Assembly: GCA_018401435.1 (NCBI GenBank)
Contig: JAGYJW010000034.1
Coordinates: 1-64,000, forward strand
Origin: Deltaproteobacteria bacterium
GTDB lineage: Bacteria; Myxococcota_A; UBA796; UBA2385
Direction of reading: 5' to 3'
DNA length: 64,000 bases
Shown: positions 7,769 to 15,885 of the stretch, in pieces
Layout of the letters: each line of letters opens with the position of its first letter
How positions within the stretch are numbered: position 1 is the stretch's first letter
Notes under the pieces: generated by a model
What the model saw: the letters and a program-made list of their open reading frames with translations, nothing else
What the model was told of the DNA's origin: nothing
The model's database searches: none
Position numbers and translations under genes: made by a program

Positions 7769-9865
7769 ATGCCGCCTGAGCTCCGCTCCAACCCCTGCAC
7801 CCGCTTCAGCGTCCCCTCCAGGGCGCCGCTGCTATTGGGCGCCCTGCTGCCGCTGATCACCCTTGGGTGCAGCGATCAGAAGCTCGGCGTGGTCAGCCGC
7901 CCGCCTGCGGTCACCATCACCGCCCCCACCCCGGGCACCGTCTTCTACGAGGGCCAGAATATCGAATTCCAGGCCCTGGTCGAGCCCTATGACAGCGGCG
8001 AGGACGTGACCAGCATCACGCACCGCTGGGTGTCGGGCAACGAGACCCTCTGCGAGGACGAGCCGGTCAACGCCGACGGCTATGGCGAATGCGACGCGAT
8101 CTTCAGCGTGGTGGGGCTCAAGACGGTGCAGGTCACCGTGACCGATCAACGCCGCGACCGCGCCCAGGCGACGGTCGAGATCGAGATCGTGGACAACACG
8201 CCCCCCGACATCGAGATCCTCAGCCCGGATGAGGACGACTGGTTCGCCACCGACGAGCTGGTGGTCTTTGAGGCCCTGGTCTCGGACCAGGAAGAGGACC
8301 CCCAGAACCTCGACGTGGTGATCAGCTCCAACATCAACGGCGACCTGGGCGCGACCGCCCGGCCGGACTCCTCGGGCGAGTACCAGGGCGCCGTGCTCTT
8401 CCCCACGCCGGGCCAGCACCTCGTGACCCTGCGCGTGGCGGACTCCTACGGCCAGAGCGCCCAGGACTCCATCACCCTCAACATCTACGAGCACGGGCCG
8501 CCCTCGGCGGACACGGTGCGCATCACGCCCAACCCGGCCTACACCTCCGACACCCTCTATGCCGAGGTAGCAGGCTGGGAGGATCTGGACGGATTCGAGG
8601 AGCGCTACCGCTTCGAGTGGTTCATCACCGAAGACGGCGACACCGGGGGCAGCGAGCTGCTCGACACCTCCGAGACCACCGACAGCTTCCCCTCGGGCAA
8701 GACCCGGAAGGGCGACCTGCTGCGGGTCGTGGCCTATCCACGTAACGACTATGGCGAGGGCGACCCCGTCAGCTCGGCCACCCTCGAGATCCAGAACTCC
8801 CCGCCCAGCGCGCCGGTGGTGTCCATCTCGCCGCTGCTCCCCCAGCCCGAGGACAACCTGCGCTGCCAGGTGGACAGCCCCTCCGCCGACGACGACCTGG
8901 ACCCGGTGACCTACCTCTACACCTGGTACCGCAACGGCGCCCTGACGGCCGAGGCCACCAGCATCGTCGCCAGCAGCCTGACCTCTCACGGCGACACCTG
9001 GGAGTGCGTGGTCACGCCCTTCGATGGTGAAGACACGGGCGCGGCCGCCAGCGCCGCGGTCACGGTGTCGGATGCCACGCCTCCGGCGGCCCCCACCATC
9101 AACACCCCCACCCGCTACACCAACGACGAGCAGGTCACCCTGACCGGCTCCTGCGAGGCGGGCTGCGCCCTCACGCTCTATTGCGCCGACTCCAGCACCA
9201 GCTGGACCGATGCCCAGACCTGCACGGCGGCGGGCACCTTCAGCTACACCGACGTCTACAGCCGGGGGGTCACCACCTCCTGCTATGGCGAGTGCATGGA
9301 CGCGGCCGGCAACCTGTCGGCGGCGGGCAACACGGTGAACGTCGAGGTCTGTGACCCGGAGGACATCTACGAGGACACCGCCGGCTACGGTGACACGGCC
9401 GCCGCGGCGGTCACCGGCTTCGGCACCCTGGCCGACAGCGGCACCACCACCGTGTCCATCGAGGGCAACATCGTTCAGACCGATACGGTGGACTGGTATG
9501 TCATCTCCACCAGCGACGATGTCGCGGCGGACCGCACGGCGGGCCTGGACTACTACCGCTTCCAGGTCCAGATGCTCAGCGGCACCGCCACCTACCAGAT
9601 CAGCGTCTACAAGGGCGGCTACAGCGTCGGCGACCAGGAGTGCTCGTCCTCGACGGGCATCACCGAGTACGAAGACCGGGTGGCCGATGTGGGCGATGGC
9701 TCCCACACCATCCCCTCCGAGACCCGGGCCTGCGGAAACGCCAACCCGCTCTACAATGACTGCGAAGACATGAGCAACGACTACTACATCAAGGTCGAGC
9801 GGCGCAGCGCCACCGTCAGCTCTTGCCAGGGCTACGAGCTCGAGATCACGAACGGGGTGTGGTGA
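7769..9865 (+). CDS. Ig-like/PKD-type surface lipoprotein
   Basis: A 698-residue exported protein. The N-terminus has a hydrophobic stretch ending in a lipobox (LITLGC, Cys34), predicting a lipidated, membrane-anchored protein. The body contains repeated Ig-like/PKD-like beta domains opening with phrases such as PPAVTITAPTPGTVF, PPDIEILSPDEDDWF and PPSAPVVSISPLLP, each ending near VEIEIVD or ATLEIQN. A Cys-rich Ig-like segment (GSCEAGCALTLYC) follows. The C-terminal 150 residues resemble a pre-peptidase-C-type beta sandwich (DTVDWYVISTSDD, YRFQVQMLSG). Its stop overlaps the start of the Tat-exported gene (TGATG at 9863-9867). It is therefore translationally linked to the Hxs genes. Adhesion or ligand binding is inferred. 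Confidence 0.88.
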   Translation: MPPELRSNPCTRFSVPSRAPLLLGALLPLITLGCSDQKLGVVSRPPAVTITAPTPGTVFYEGQNIEFQALVEPYDSGEDVTSITHRWVSGNETLCEDEPVNADGYGECDAIFSVVGLKTVQVTVTDQRRDRAQATVEIEIVDNTPPDIEILSPDEDDWFATDELVVFEALVSDQEEDPQNLDVVISSNINGDLGATARPDSSGEYQGAVLFPTPGQHLVTLRVADSYGQSAQDSITLNIYEHGPPSADTVRITPNPAYTSDTLYAEVAGWEDLDGFEERYRFEWFITEDGDTGGSELLDTSETTDSFPSGKTRKGDLLRVVAYPRNDYGEGDPVSSATLEIQNSPPSAPVVSISPLLPQPEDNLRCQVDSPSADDDLDPVTYLYTWYRNGALTAEATSIVASSLTSHGDTWECVVTPFDGEDTGAAASAAVTVSDATPPAAPTINTPTRYTNDEQVTLTGSCEAGCALTLYCADSSTSWTDAQTCTAAGTFSYTDVYSRGVTTSCYGECMDAAGNLSAAGNTVNVEVCDPEDIYEDTAGYGDTAAAAVTGFGTLADSGTTTVSIEGNIVQTDTVDWYVISTSDDVAADRTAGLDYYRFQVQMLSGTATYQISVYKGGYSVGDQECSSSTGITEYEDRVADVGDGSHTIPSETRACGNANPLYNDCEDMSNDYYIKVERRSATVSSCQGYELEITNGVW

Positions 9866-10386
9866 TGCAGACGCGACGACAGCTCATGCAGAAGCTGGGC
9901 CTGGGGGTCGCTGTTGTGACCGCCGGCGCCACCGTTTCCACGGCCGCCCGGGCTGAACACCGGCGTCAACTGGGCGCTTTCGCCGAGGGGGGCAGCACCG
10001 CGGCCGCCCCGTGGTGGCTGGTCGCCCCGCTGCGGCCGGGCTTGCGCCTGGCCGGCGGCTGGCGGGTGCTGGATCTGGGCCCCGTGCGCCGGGGCGCCGC
10101 GGTCCTCACCCTCGCGGGGGCCGAAGGCGTCGAGGTGGGCGTGCACATCTGCGCCCACGGCGGCAAGGCCCAGGGCCTGGCCTCCTCCCGGCTCTTCGAC
10201 CTCGTGCTGATGGATGGCGGGCAGGGCGACCGGCCCACCCCCGTCGGGCTGGCCCACGCCATGAACGGCCTGGCCCGCGCCATCTCCCGCAACGAGCTCG
10301 AGGCCGCCGACGACCTCGACCACCTTGCCCGCATGCTCACCCACGCCGAGCGCGTCGAGCTGTACGGGCCGGAGAGCCTGACGTGA
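9865..10386 (+). CDS. Tat-exported protein of the Hxs cluster
   Basis: A 173-residue protein. The ATG at 9865 overlaps the lipoprotein stop and is preferred over an upstream in-frame start that would lie inside that gene. The N-terminus has a twin-arginine motif (TRRQLMQKLG) and a hydrophobic region ending near STAARAE, so export in folded form by the Tat pathway is predicted. The mature part has a beta-rich segment (GWRVLDLGPVRRGAAVLTLAG), a His/Cys stretch (VGVHICAHGGKAQGL) and a helical C-terminus (DDLDHLARMLTHAERVELYG). The stop overlaps the GTG start of hxsD. I do not recognise the family. The coupling on both sides implies a role with the modified peptide, for example as carrier or partner outside the membrane. 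Confidence 0.82.
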   Translation: MQTRRQLMQKLGLGVAVVTAGATVSTAARAEHRRQLGAFAEGGSTAAAPWWLVAPLRPGLRLAGGWRVLDLGPVRRGAAVLTLAGAEGVEVGVHICAHGGKAQGLASSRLFDLVLMDGGQGDRPTPVGLAHAMNGLARAISRNELEAADDLDHLARMLTHAERVELYGPESLT

Positions 10387-10838
10387 CGGACACGCCGCAC
10401 AGCGAGATGGACGAGCTGACCTGGTCCGAAGACGGCCGCAGGGTCAGCTTCGTGCTGGACGAGGCGATCTACCCCCGGGATGCCATCCTGGGGGCGGCCT
10501 ACCTCTTCGTGGACCGCTGCTTCCTCTTTCTCAGCCGCCCGGCCGACCAGCAGGTCGAGGTGCGCCTCAAGCCCAAGGCCGCCCTGGACGCCGCTGGCCT
10601 CGAAGCCCTGGCCGGCGACTTCGGCAACGCCCTGCTCGACCAGGTGCTGCGCCACCAGCTCGCCGCCAGCACCGGTCGAATCCGCGAATATTATATGGCG
10701 CGTGCCTTCTTTACGACGGCGGCCCAGTCCAGCATCGACCAGCTCCTGGCCGAGCTGGACGAAGAGGAGCTGGCAGAAGACGATCTCGAGATCGCAGTCC
10801 CCTGGGAGACCCCGAGCGCGGAGGGTGCCGGTGGCTGA
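10383..10838 (+). CDS. hxsD: His-Xaa-Ser system protein HxsD
   Basis: A 151-residue protein; GTG 10383 overlaps the previous stop by four bases, while ATG 10407 is an in-frame alternative. The sequence matches what I know of the HxsD family: VSFVLDEAIYPRDAILGAAYLFVDRCFLFL, then VEVRLKPK, then FGNALLDQVLRHQLAASTGRIREYYMARAF. HxsD is a small accessory protein found with the radical SAM maturases HxsB and HxsC; its biochemical role is not established, and peptide recognition is my inference. The C-terminal 35 residues are an acidic extension (LDEEELAEDDLEI). It overlaps the next gene by eight bases. Confidence 0.85.
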   Translation: MTDTPHSEMDELTWSEDGRRVSFVLDEAIYPRDAILGAAYLFVDRCFLFLSRPADQQVEVRLKPKAALDAAGLEALAGDFGNALLDQVLRHQLAASTGRIREYYMARAFFTTAAQSSIDQLLAELDEEELAEDDLEIAVPWETPSAEGAGG

Positions 10839-11070
10839 GGTTGACGCCCAGCGGCTGGACTTTCACCGGTCGATCTACGATCTGCCCGCCATCGAGCTGG
10901 CGGTGTCGGCCTATGCCGGCCTCGGGCGCTTCTCGATCTCGGCCGGCACGGACCTCGTGCAGGTGCTGATCGAGGACGCCAAGAGCCCCGAGATCGCCGA
11001 CCACTTCGCCAACCATGTGCTGTGGGCCACCCAGACCCGACGCCGGCGCGGCGCCGCGGGGGCCGCATGA
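10831..11070 (+). CDS. Short HxsD-like protein
   Basis: A 79-residue protein starting at GTG 10831, overlapping hxsD by eight bases and hxsB by four (ATGA at 11067). It reads like a shortened HxsD: DLPAIELAVSAYAGLGRFSISAG, then LVQVLIEDAKSP, then EIADHFANHVLWATQTRRRRG. The order matches HxsD's AaYxFxDrcf, VxVxLxpk and eFxNxLLdqxlR blocks. Homology is inferred from this pattern only. It may be a second accessory subunit, perhaps pairing with HxsD or dedicated to the second radical SAM enzyme. The overlaps on both sides support a real, translated gene. Confidence 0.72.
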   Translation: MAEVDAQRLDFHRSIYDLPAIELAVSAYAGLGRFSISAGTDLVQVLIEDAKSPEIADHFANHVLWATQTRRRRGAAGAA

Positions 11071-12620
11071 ACGCCCCCGAAGGCCGCCGCCAGCACCGCC
11101 TGAGCCTGCCCAAGCGGACCATCCAGCCCGGGGCGCTGGGCTACTTCCGCTGGGGCGACATCGGGGATGGCCGCAAGGTGCTCACCAATGACGCCGGCGA
11201 ATTCCAGGTGCTGGACGACGCCAGCTTCCAGACCCTGCTGGCCGGCGGCATCGACACCGACCACCCCCTGCACGCCACCTTGCACGCCAAGGGCTTTCTG
11301 CGCGCCGACCTCGACCTCGAGGACCTGGCGCGCAAGATCCGCCGCAAGAAGCGCTTTCTGGGCAATGGCGTGCACCTCGCGGTGGTCATCACCACCTTGC
11401 GTTGCAACCAGAGCTGCCGCTACTGCCACGCCTCGCGCACCGACATGCACCGGACCGACACCGACATGTCGCTCGAGACCGCCCGCATGGTGGTCGATCA
11501 CGCGCTTAAGACCCCCTCGCCCTATCTGTGCTTTGAGTACCAGGGCGGCGAACCCACGGTCAACTTCGACGTCATCAAGTTCTGCGTCGAGTATGCGCGC
11601 GAAAAGAACCGCTACGAGAACAAGACGGTGGACCACTCGGTGGTCACCAACATGACCTATATGAACCAGGAGCGCGCCGACTGGCTCCTGGACAATGGCG
11701 TGCTGGTCTGCACCAGCCTGGACGGGCCCCAGGCCGTCCACGACAGCAACCGCGCCTGGCGCGGCAGCGACACGGGCGCCTACGAGTCCGTCATCAAGTG
11801 GATGGACTACTTCAACCACCGCTATGTCGAGATGGGCCGCGACCCTGAGCTGTGGCATGTGGACGCGCTGACCACCTTCACCCGCACCAGCCTCGACCAC
11901 TGGAAGGAGATCGTCGATCTCTACGTCGAGCGCGGCATCCGCAACATCCACATCCGCCCGCTGAACCCCTTTGGCTTCGCCACGAAGACCTGGAAGGCCA
12001 TCGGCTACGAGATGTCGGAGTTCCTGGACGTCTACGGGCAGGCCCTGGACTACATCCTGCAGCTCAACCGCCAGGGCGTGCAGATCATGGAAGGCACCGC
12101 GGCCACCTTCCTCAAGAAGATGCTCACGCCGGATGACCCCAACTTCGTGGACATTCGCAGCCCCGTGGGCTCGGGCACCGGGCAGCTCTGCTACGGCTTC
12201 GACGGCAGCTTGTTTCCCAGTGACGAGGGCCGCATGGTGCACGGCATGGGCGACGACCTCTTCCGCATCGGCCATGTCAGCGACACCAGCTTTGAAGACG
12301 CCGTGATGCACCCCACCGTGCGCACCATCGCCGCCGCCAGCATCCTGGACAGCCTGCCCATGTGCGAGAGCTGCTGGAATGCGCCCTACTGCGGCGTGCG
12401 CCCCCTGCACAACTATATGCAGTCCGGGGACCTCTTCGGCCTGCGTCCGACCACCCCCAAGTGCCAGCAGCACATGGGCTTCTCGCGCATGCTGCTCCAG
12501 CGCATGGCCGATGACCCGGACGGGCAGAACCTCACCATCTTCCGGCGCTGGACGGTTGACCGTCCGCGCGACCCGGCTGCGACCGCGGCGTCCTTGGTGA
12601 CGCCGGCGCAGAACGCCTAG
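11067..12620 (+). CDS. hxsB: His-Xaa-Ser system radical SAM maturase HxsB
   Basis: A 517-residue enzyme with HxsB architecture. An N-terminal domain (about 1-100) has GALGYFRWGDIGDGRKVLTNDAGEF and HAKGFL, a leader-binding-like region. The radical SAM motif is C113-x3-C117-x2-C120 (CNQSCRYC), followed by FEYQGGEPTVNF and VCTSLDGPQAVHD. The C-terminal SPASM-type region has LCYGFDG, MCESCWNAPYCGV and a final PKCQQHMGFSRM, giving the Cys set for auxiliary clusters. HxsB modifies peptides ending in His-Xaa-Ser repeats; the exact chemistry here is unknown, and a crosslink such as a three-residue cyclophane is one possibility. ATG 11067 overlaps the upstream stop. The precursor gene follows 11 bases downstream. 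Confidence 0.93.
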   Translation: MNAPEGRRQHRLSLPKRTIQPGALGYFRWGDIGDGRKVLTNDAGEFQVLDDASFQTLLAGGIDTDHPLHATLHAKGFLRADLDLEDLARKIRRKKRFLGNGVHLAVVITTLRCNQSCRYCHASRTDMHRTDTDMSLETARMVVDHALKTPSPYLCFEYQGGEPTVNFDVIKFCVEYAREKNRYENKTVDHSVVTNMTYMNQERADWLLDNGVLVCTSLDGPQAVHDSNRAWRGSDTGAYESVIKWMDYFNHRYVEMGRDPELWHVDALTTFTRTSLDHWKEIVDLYVERGIRNIHIRPLNPFGFATKTWKAIGYEMSEFLDVYGQALDYILQLNRQGVQIMEGTAATFLKKMLTPDDPNFVDIRSPVGSGTGQLCYGFDGSLFPSDEGRMVHGMGDDLFRIGHVSDTSFEDAVMHPTVRTIAAASILDSLPMCESCWNAPYCGVRPLHNYMQSGDLFGLRPTTPKCQQHMGFSRMLLQRMADDPDGQNLTIFRRWTVDRPRDPAATAASLVTPAQNA

Positions 12621-12631
12621 GAGACCGAGCC

Positions 12632-12943
12632 ATGGACAAGGGCGACAGCATCCAGAAGGGTGCAAACCAGAACGACGCGCTCCCCGCCGCTGGGCACAGC
12701 GATGGCGGCAGCCCCAAGACCGCTGAGAAGGCCGGCTCGATCGTCATTCCCGCCCTGGGGAAGGCGCCGGTGGACTTCTTGCAGGACGCCGAGCAGGTCC
12801 AGTGCAACCCCAGCGACCTGTCGGGTGATGTGGCGGTCAAGGCCGACGCCCTGCTCAGCGACCCGGACAACGCGGGGTTGATCTATGTGACCCACTGCTC
12901 GCACGGGTCCCACGGCAGCCACGGCAGCCACGGCCAGTGGTAG
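12632..12943 (+). CDS. hxsA: His-Xaa-Ser repeat precursor (HxsA-like)
   Basis: A 103-residue acidic precursor starting at ATG 12632, preceded by AGGAGA. Residues 1-87 form a leader containing GSIVIPALGKAPVDFL and a lone Cys58. The C-terminus reads H88-C-S, H91-G-S, H94-G-S, H97-G-S, then HGQW: four consecutive His-Xaa-Ser units and a half unit. This places the product with HxsA, the repeat peptide of the Hxs system, although the array here is much shorter than I would expect. There is no signal peptide, so modification is cytoplasmic and export would need another route. It lies directly between hxsB and another radical SAM gene. Replacement of Gly by Cys in the first unit is notable. Confidence 0.88.
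   Translation: MDKGDSIQKGANQNDALPAAGHSDGGSPKTAEKAGSIVIPALGKAPVDFLQDAEQVQCNPSDLSGDVAVKADALLSDPDNAGLIYVTHCSHGSHGSHGSHGQW
12893..12934 (+). repeat. His-Xaa-Ser tandem repeat
   Basis: Nine-base units encoding His-Xaa-Ser (one HCS, three HGS) and a final His-Gly at the 3' end of the precursor gene. Codons vary between units (CAC/TCG/GGG/TCC/GGC/AGC), so the repeat is held at protein level and is not merely a recent DNA duplication. Confidence 0.9.
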
Positions 12944-12961
12944 GAAGCGCCGGGCGGTCCA

Positions 12962-13942
12962 TTGAGTGAGAACGAGCCCGGCACGCTGATCCTCACGGTG
13001 ACGCGCGCCTGCAATCTGCGCTGCTCCTACTGCCCCACCGCCAAAGATGGCTGGCCCAGCCTCAGCCCGGCGGACGCGCGACGGGCGGTGCGGCTCTTCG
13101 CCGATCGCTATGGCGGTGGCGACATCAAGATCTTCGGCGGGGAGCCCCTGCTGGTGCCCGATGGGTGCGGGCGGCCCTGGACGAGGCGGCCGCCGAGCCC
13201 CGCATCCGCCGGGTCTACCTGTCCACCAATGGCCTGGGCCTGGACACGGACTGGCTGGCGCGGATGAGGGCGCGCCCAAGGGCATCCTCACCCTGAGCAT
13301 GGACGGCGCCCGCCGACCACCGAGGCCTGCGGCGGGCGCTGCCCGGCATTCCCGACGCCTATGACCACGTGCTCCGCCGCGCCCCAGCGCGTGGCGCCGC
13401 GCCTGGTGCTCACCCAGACCATCGCGCCCGCCACCGCCCGGCGCGCGGCCGAGAACTTCAGCCACCTGCGCGGCCTGGGCTCGGCGCTCAACCTGCTGCC
13501 CGGCTACTACATCCCATGGAAGGACGCGCAGCTGGCCGACCTGAAGACCGGTCGCAGGCCATCGCTGCCGCACAGTACCGGGCGGCCTGGGCAGCGGGAG
13601 AGTCGCTCTACCTGCGCAACCTCTTCACCTGGGCGCCCACGCCCTTCTTCAACACCGGCCTGGTCGTGGACGCCGACCGCAGATCCACCCCAGCAATATC
13701 GGCCTGTCGGGGCCCTGGACGAGAGCCGGTCGGCCACCGTCTGTGGCGACCTGGACCACCCTCCCGAGCCCGCGGCATTGGCGGCCAAGGCCCAGGAGAT
13801 CAACGGCCTGCTGGAGCGCACCGTGGCACCGCTGGCCTGGCAGAGCACCCAGGCGGTGGACGCCGCCCTCACCGCCATGGTGCAGGGGCTCTACCCGGAC
13901 CGCGCTGCCGCAGCCGGCGCGCCGCCCGCCCTCAGCGGCTGA
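12962..13942 (+). pseudogene. Second Hxs-linked radical SAM gene, multiply frameshifted
   Basis: TTG 12962 begins MSENEPGTLILTVTRACNLRCSYC, a canonical CxxxCxxC radical SAM motif, followed by IKIFGGEPLLVPD. Coding potential then jumps frame about seven times (near 13163, 13270, 13312, 13380, 13548, 13680 and 13713) before ending in frame at 13942. The pieces join into one plausible protein: RVYLSTNGLGLDTDWLARM, KGILTLSMDG, RVAPRLVLTQTIAPATARR, LLPGYYIPWKDAQL, AAWAAGESLYLRNLFTWAP, HPSNIGLSG, LDESRSATVCGDLDHPPEP. Several breaks sit where one base of a GGGG, CCCC or CGGCAG context would repair them, and the net shift is zero. Sequencing error is therefore likely and the gene is probably intact. 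By position it could be the HxsC-type partner, but I cannot confirm that family from broken sequence. Confidence 0.75.
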
Positions 13943-13964
13943 GCGGACACGCCGACAGCCGCAA

Positions 13965-14107
13965 TCAGCGGCCGAGCCGGTGTCCCCGGCCGAGGCGACG
14001 GCGGCGCCGGTGTCGCCCTGGGTGGCGGAGCCGGTGTCGCCGCCGCGGCCGCGGCAGGCGGTGGAGGCGAGGACGGTGAGGGCGAGGAGGACGGTGCGGA
14101 TCGTCAT
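13965..14107 (-). CDS. Small lipoprotein, 3' end uncertain
   Basis: ATG 14107, preceded by TTGGAG, opens MTIRTVLLALTVLASTACRGRG: a signal peptide with a lipobox (LASTAC) followed by a DTG-rich tail (GGDTGSATQGDTGAAV). The exact frame has no stop until 13649, which would run antisense through the radical SAM gene and is unlikely. A TGA at 13965 in a neighbouring frame would end the protein after about 47 residues if one base is wrong here, as elsewhere in this stretch. Small DTG-tailed lipoproteins of unknown role recur in this window. Confidence 0.45.
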
Positions 14108-14306
14108 GGACTGCTCCAACCCGAGGCGAGGCGTCGGGACGGGCCCCCGGAGTTGGGAGGCGCCAAGCGCCAAGGGCAAGGCCCATGCCAGGGGCTCCAA
14201 CGCGAGGATGAAGTCCCAGCCTTCATTCTCAAAATCGCCCCCCCCATGACACTGGGGCAGGATTCCCCAGCTGTGGCAATAGGCAGCGGGGCAAGAAGCC
14301 CCGGCC
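14108..14306. other. Intergenic region
   Basis: About 200 bases with no supported gene, between the small lipoprotein and the DUF2625 gene, both on the minus strand. It includes an eight-C run at 14238-14245 and a relatively A/T-rich patch (14220-14237). It probably carries the lipoprotein's promoter. No clear hexamers or terminator hairpin were identified. Confidence 0.5.
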
Positions 14307-15008
14307 TCAGTCGTCGCTGCCGGGTGGCGGGGGGCGACCGGTGAAGATGGCCTGCACCAGCTCGTCCATGGGCAGGATGCGGCGGGCGCTGTCCACCAGC
14401 TTGGGGGCGGCCACGGCCCAGGGGGGCGGCCACAGGTGCAGGCCCTGGTCGCCGCCCAGGCCCTCGGCGTCGTCCTCCCAGTCCGGCCAGCGCAGATCGT
14501 TGCTGAAGCCGGCCAGGTCGCCATCGCAGACCCAGCGGATGAAGCCGGTGTAGCCCATGGACATGGGCTCCCAGCGGCGGCGCTCCAGGCTGAAGTGGTG
14601 CAGCTCGCCGGGCTCGCCGGGCAGCCCGCCCGCGTTGACGGCAAAGAGGCCGCCGATCAGGTCATGGGCGACGATGAGGGCGCCCGCCACCGTGGCCACG
14701 CGCCGCCGCTGCCCCAGGCCATTCCAGTCCAGGATCGAGCCGGGCAGGCGGGCGTGCCCGCTGCCGAGCACCCGCAACCAGCCGGAATCCACGATCAGCC
14801 CGCCGGTGAAGCCGGCGATGGCACCCAGGGTGCTGCGCTCGTCCACATGCAGCGCGTTGAGGGCTTCAACGCCGGCATGGGGCAAGGCCGGGAGCACCTC
14901 GACGGCGTTGTTGGCCTCCCGCAGCCAGCCCTCGACCTCGGGCCAGGCGGGCGCTGCCGGCAGGGGGGCGGCGTCGTCCGCCTCATCGTCCCAATCGTCG
15001 AGGGGCAT
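14307..15008 (-). CDS. DUF2625 family protein
   Basis: A 233-residue protein matching what I recall of DUF2625. The central ALHVDERSTLGAIAGFTGGLIVDSGWLRVLGSGH is followed by AHDLIGGLFAVNAGGLPGEPGELHHFS, then MGYTGFIRWVCDGDLAGF and GDQGLHLWPPPWA. No enzymatic function is known for the family. There is no signal peptide, so it is probably cytoplasmic. The N-terminus is acidic (PLDDWDDEADDAAP). It lies nine bases downstream of the formylglycine-type gene on the same strand and is probably co-transcribed with it. Confidence 0.88.
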   Translation of the reverse strand: MPLDDWDDEADDAAPLPAAPAWPEVEGWLREANNAVEVLPALPHAGVEALNALHVDERSTLGAIAGFTGGLIVDSGWLRVLGSGHARLPGSILDWNGLGQRRRVATVAGALIVAHDLIGGLFAVNAGGLPGEPGELHHFSLERRRWEPMSMGYTGFIRWVCDGDLAGFSNDLRWPDWEDDAEGLGGDQGLHLWPPPWAVAAPKLVDSARRILPMDELVQAIFTGRPPPPGSDD

Positions 15009-15017
15009 CGGCGGACC

Positions 15018-15885
15018 TCAGCGGGCGAGGCGGAAGCTCATGTCGGCCGAGCGCTCACCGGGCTCCACCAGCTCGAGGGCCTTGGCCCAGGCGGCCATGC
15101 TGGGGCGGGCCCAGGAGCCGGGGTGGATGAGGCGGCGGTCGCCGGCCTCGTCGGCGAGCCACTCGCCCATATTGCCGGCCAGGTCAAAGACGCCTTCGGG
15201 GGTCTGGTCGGCCCGGTAGAGGCCCACCGCGCAAGGCCGGCCCAGGGCCTCTTCGCGGGTGTTGGCATTGCCGTCCCCAAAGGGCGAACCCCAGGGGTAA
15301 GGCCGCTTTTCGTCGCCGCGAATGATGGAGCGGTGCTCGTCGCCGGTGAGCAGCCGGGCGCCGTGGGCCTTGGCATAGGCCTCGGCCTCCCAGAAGGTGG
15401 GGCCGGCCACCGGCTGGTTGGCGACGACCAGGTGGGCGGCGTCGGGTGCCGCGGCGAGCTGGCTCCAGCGGGTCGCGCCGCCGCAGCCAGCGTGCCAGGC
15501 CCTGGGGGCTCCAGGCTGCGGCGTCTTCGTAGCCGCCGGCGGCCAGCCAACCCTGGAATTCGGCGGTGGTGACGTGGTAGCGGCCCACCTGCAGGCGGGC
15601 GCCGCCGGCCAGGTCCACGGTCGCCCAGTAGGCGGGATCCTCGGGGCGCTTCAGGCGGGGGTCGCCCATCTGCCCCAGCAGCTCGCCCAGCTGAAGGCGC
15701 TGGCGGGGGGTGCCCACGCCGGCCTCGACCAGGGCGGCGAAGGCCTGGGCGGCACGGCCGGACACGCCGTTGAGGGTGACCTGCTCGGCATTCACCAGCT
15801 CCGGACCGATGCGCAGCAAGGCGTCGATGCGATCGGGAAGGGGCAGGGCGAGGATGTCGTCGATGCGGTTGCTGAGTTCGGCCAT
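15018..15885 (-). pseudogene. Formylglycine/sulfatase-modifying-factor domain protein, frameshifted
   Basis: ATG 15885 opens MAELSNRIDDILALPLPDRI. An N-terminal helical region leads into an SUMF1/EgtB-type fold: GRYHVTTAEFQGWLAAGGYED, then, after a frame change near 15475, QPVAGPTFWEAEAYAKAHGARLLTGDE, YPWGSPFG, TPEGVFDLAGNMGEWLAD and DMSFRLAR. Removal of one base in the GCGCGACCC context (about 15470-15485) restores one reading frame of about 288 residues. The FGE-sulfatase fold includes formylglycine-generating enzymes and many non-catalytic relatives. The paired catalytic Cys of FGE is not seen, so enzyme activity is doubtful. The break resembles the other single-base indels in this window. 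Confidence 0.75.

Noticed and set aside
7769..9865. Ig-like lipoprotein as a His-Xaa-Ser substrate
   Set aside because: No His-Xaa-Ser tandem repeat; a single isolated match is not evidence.
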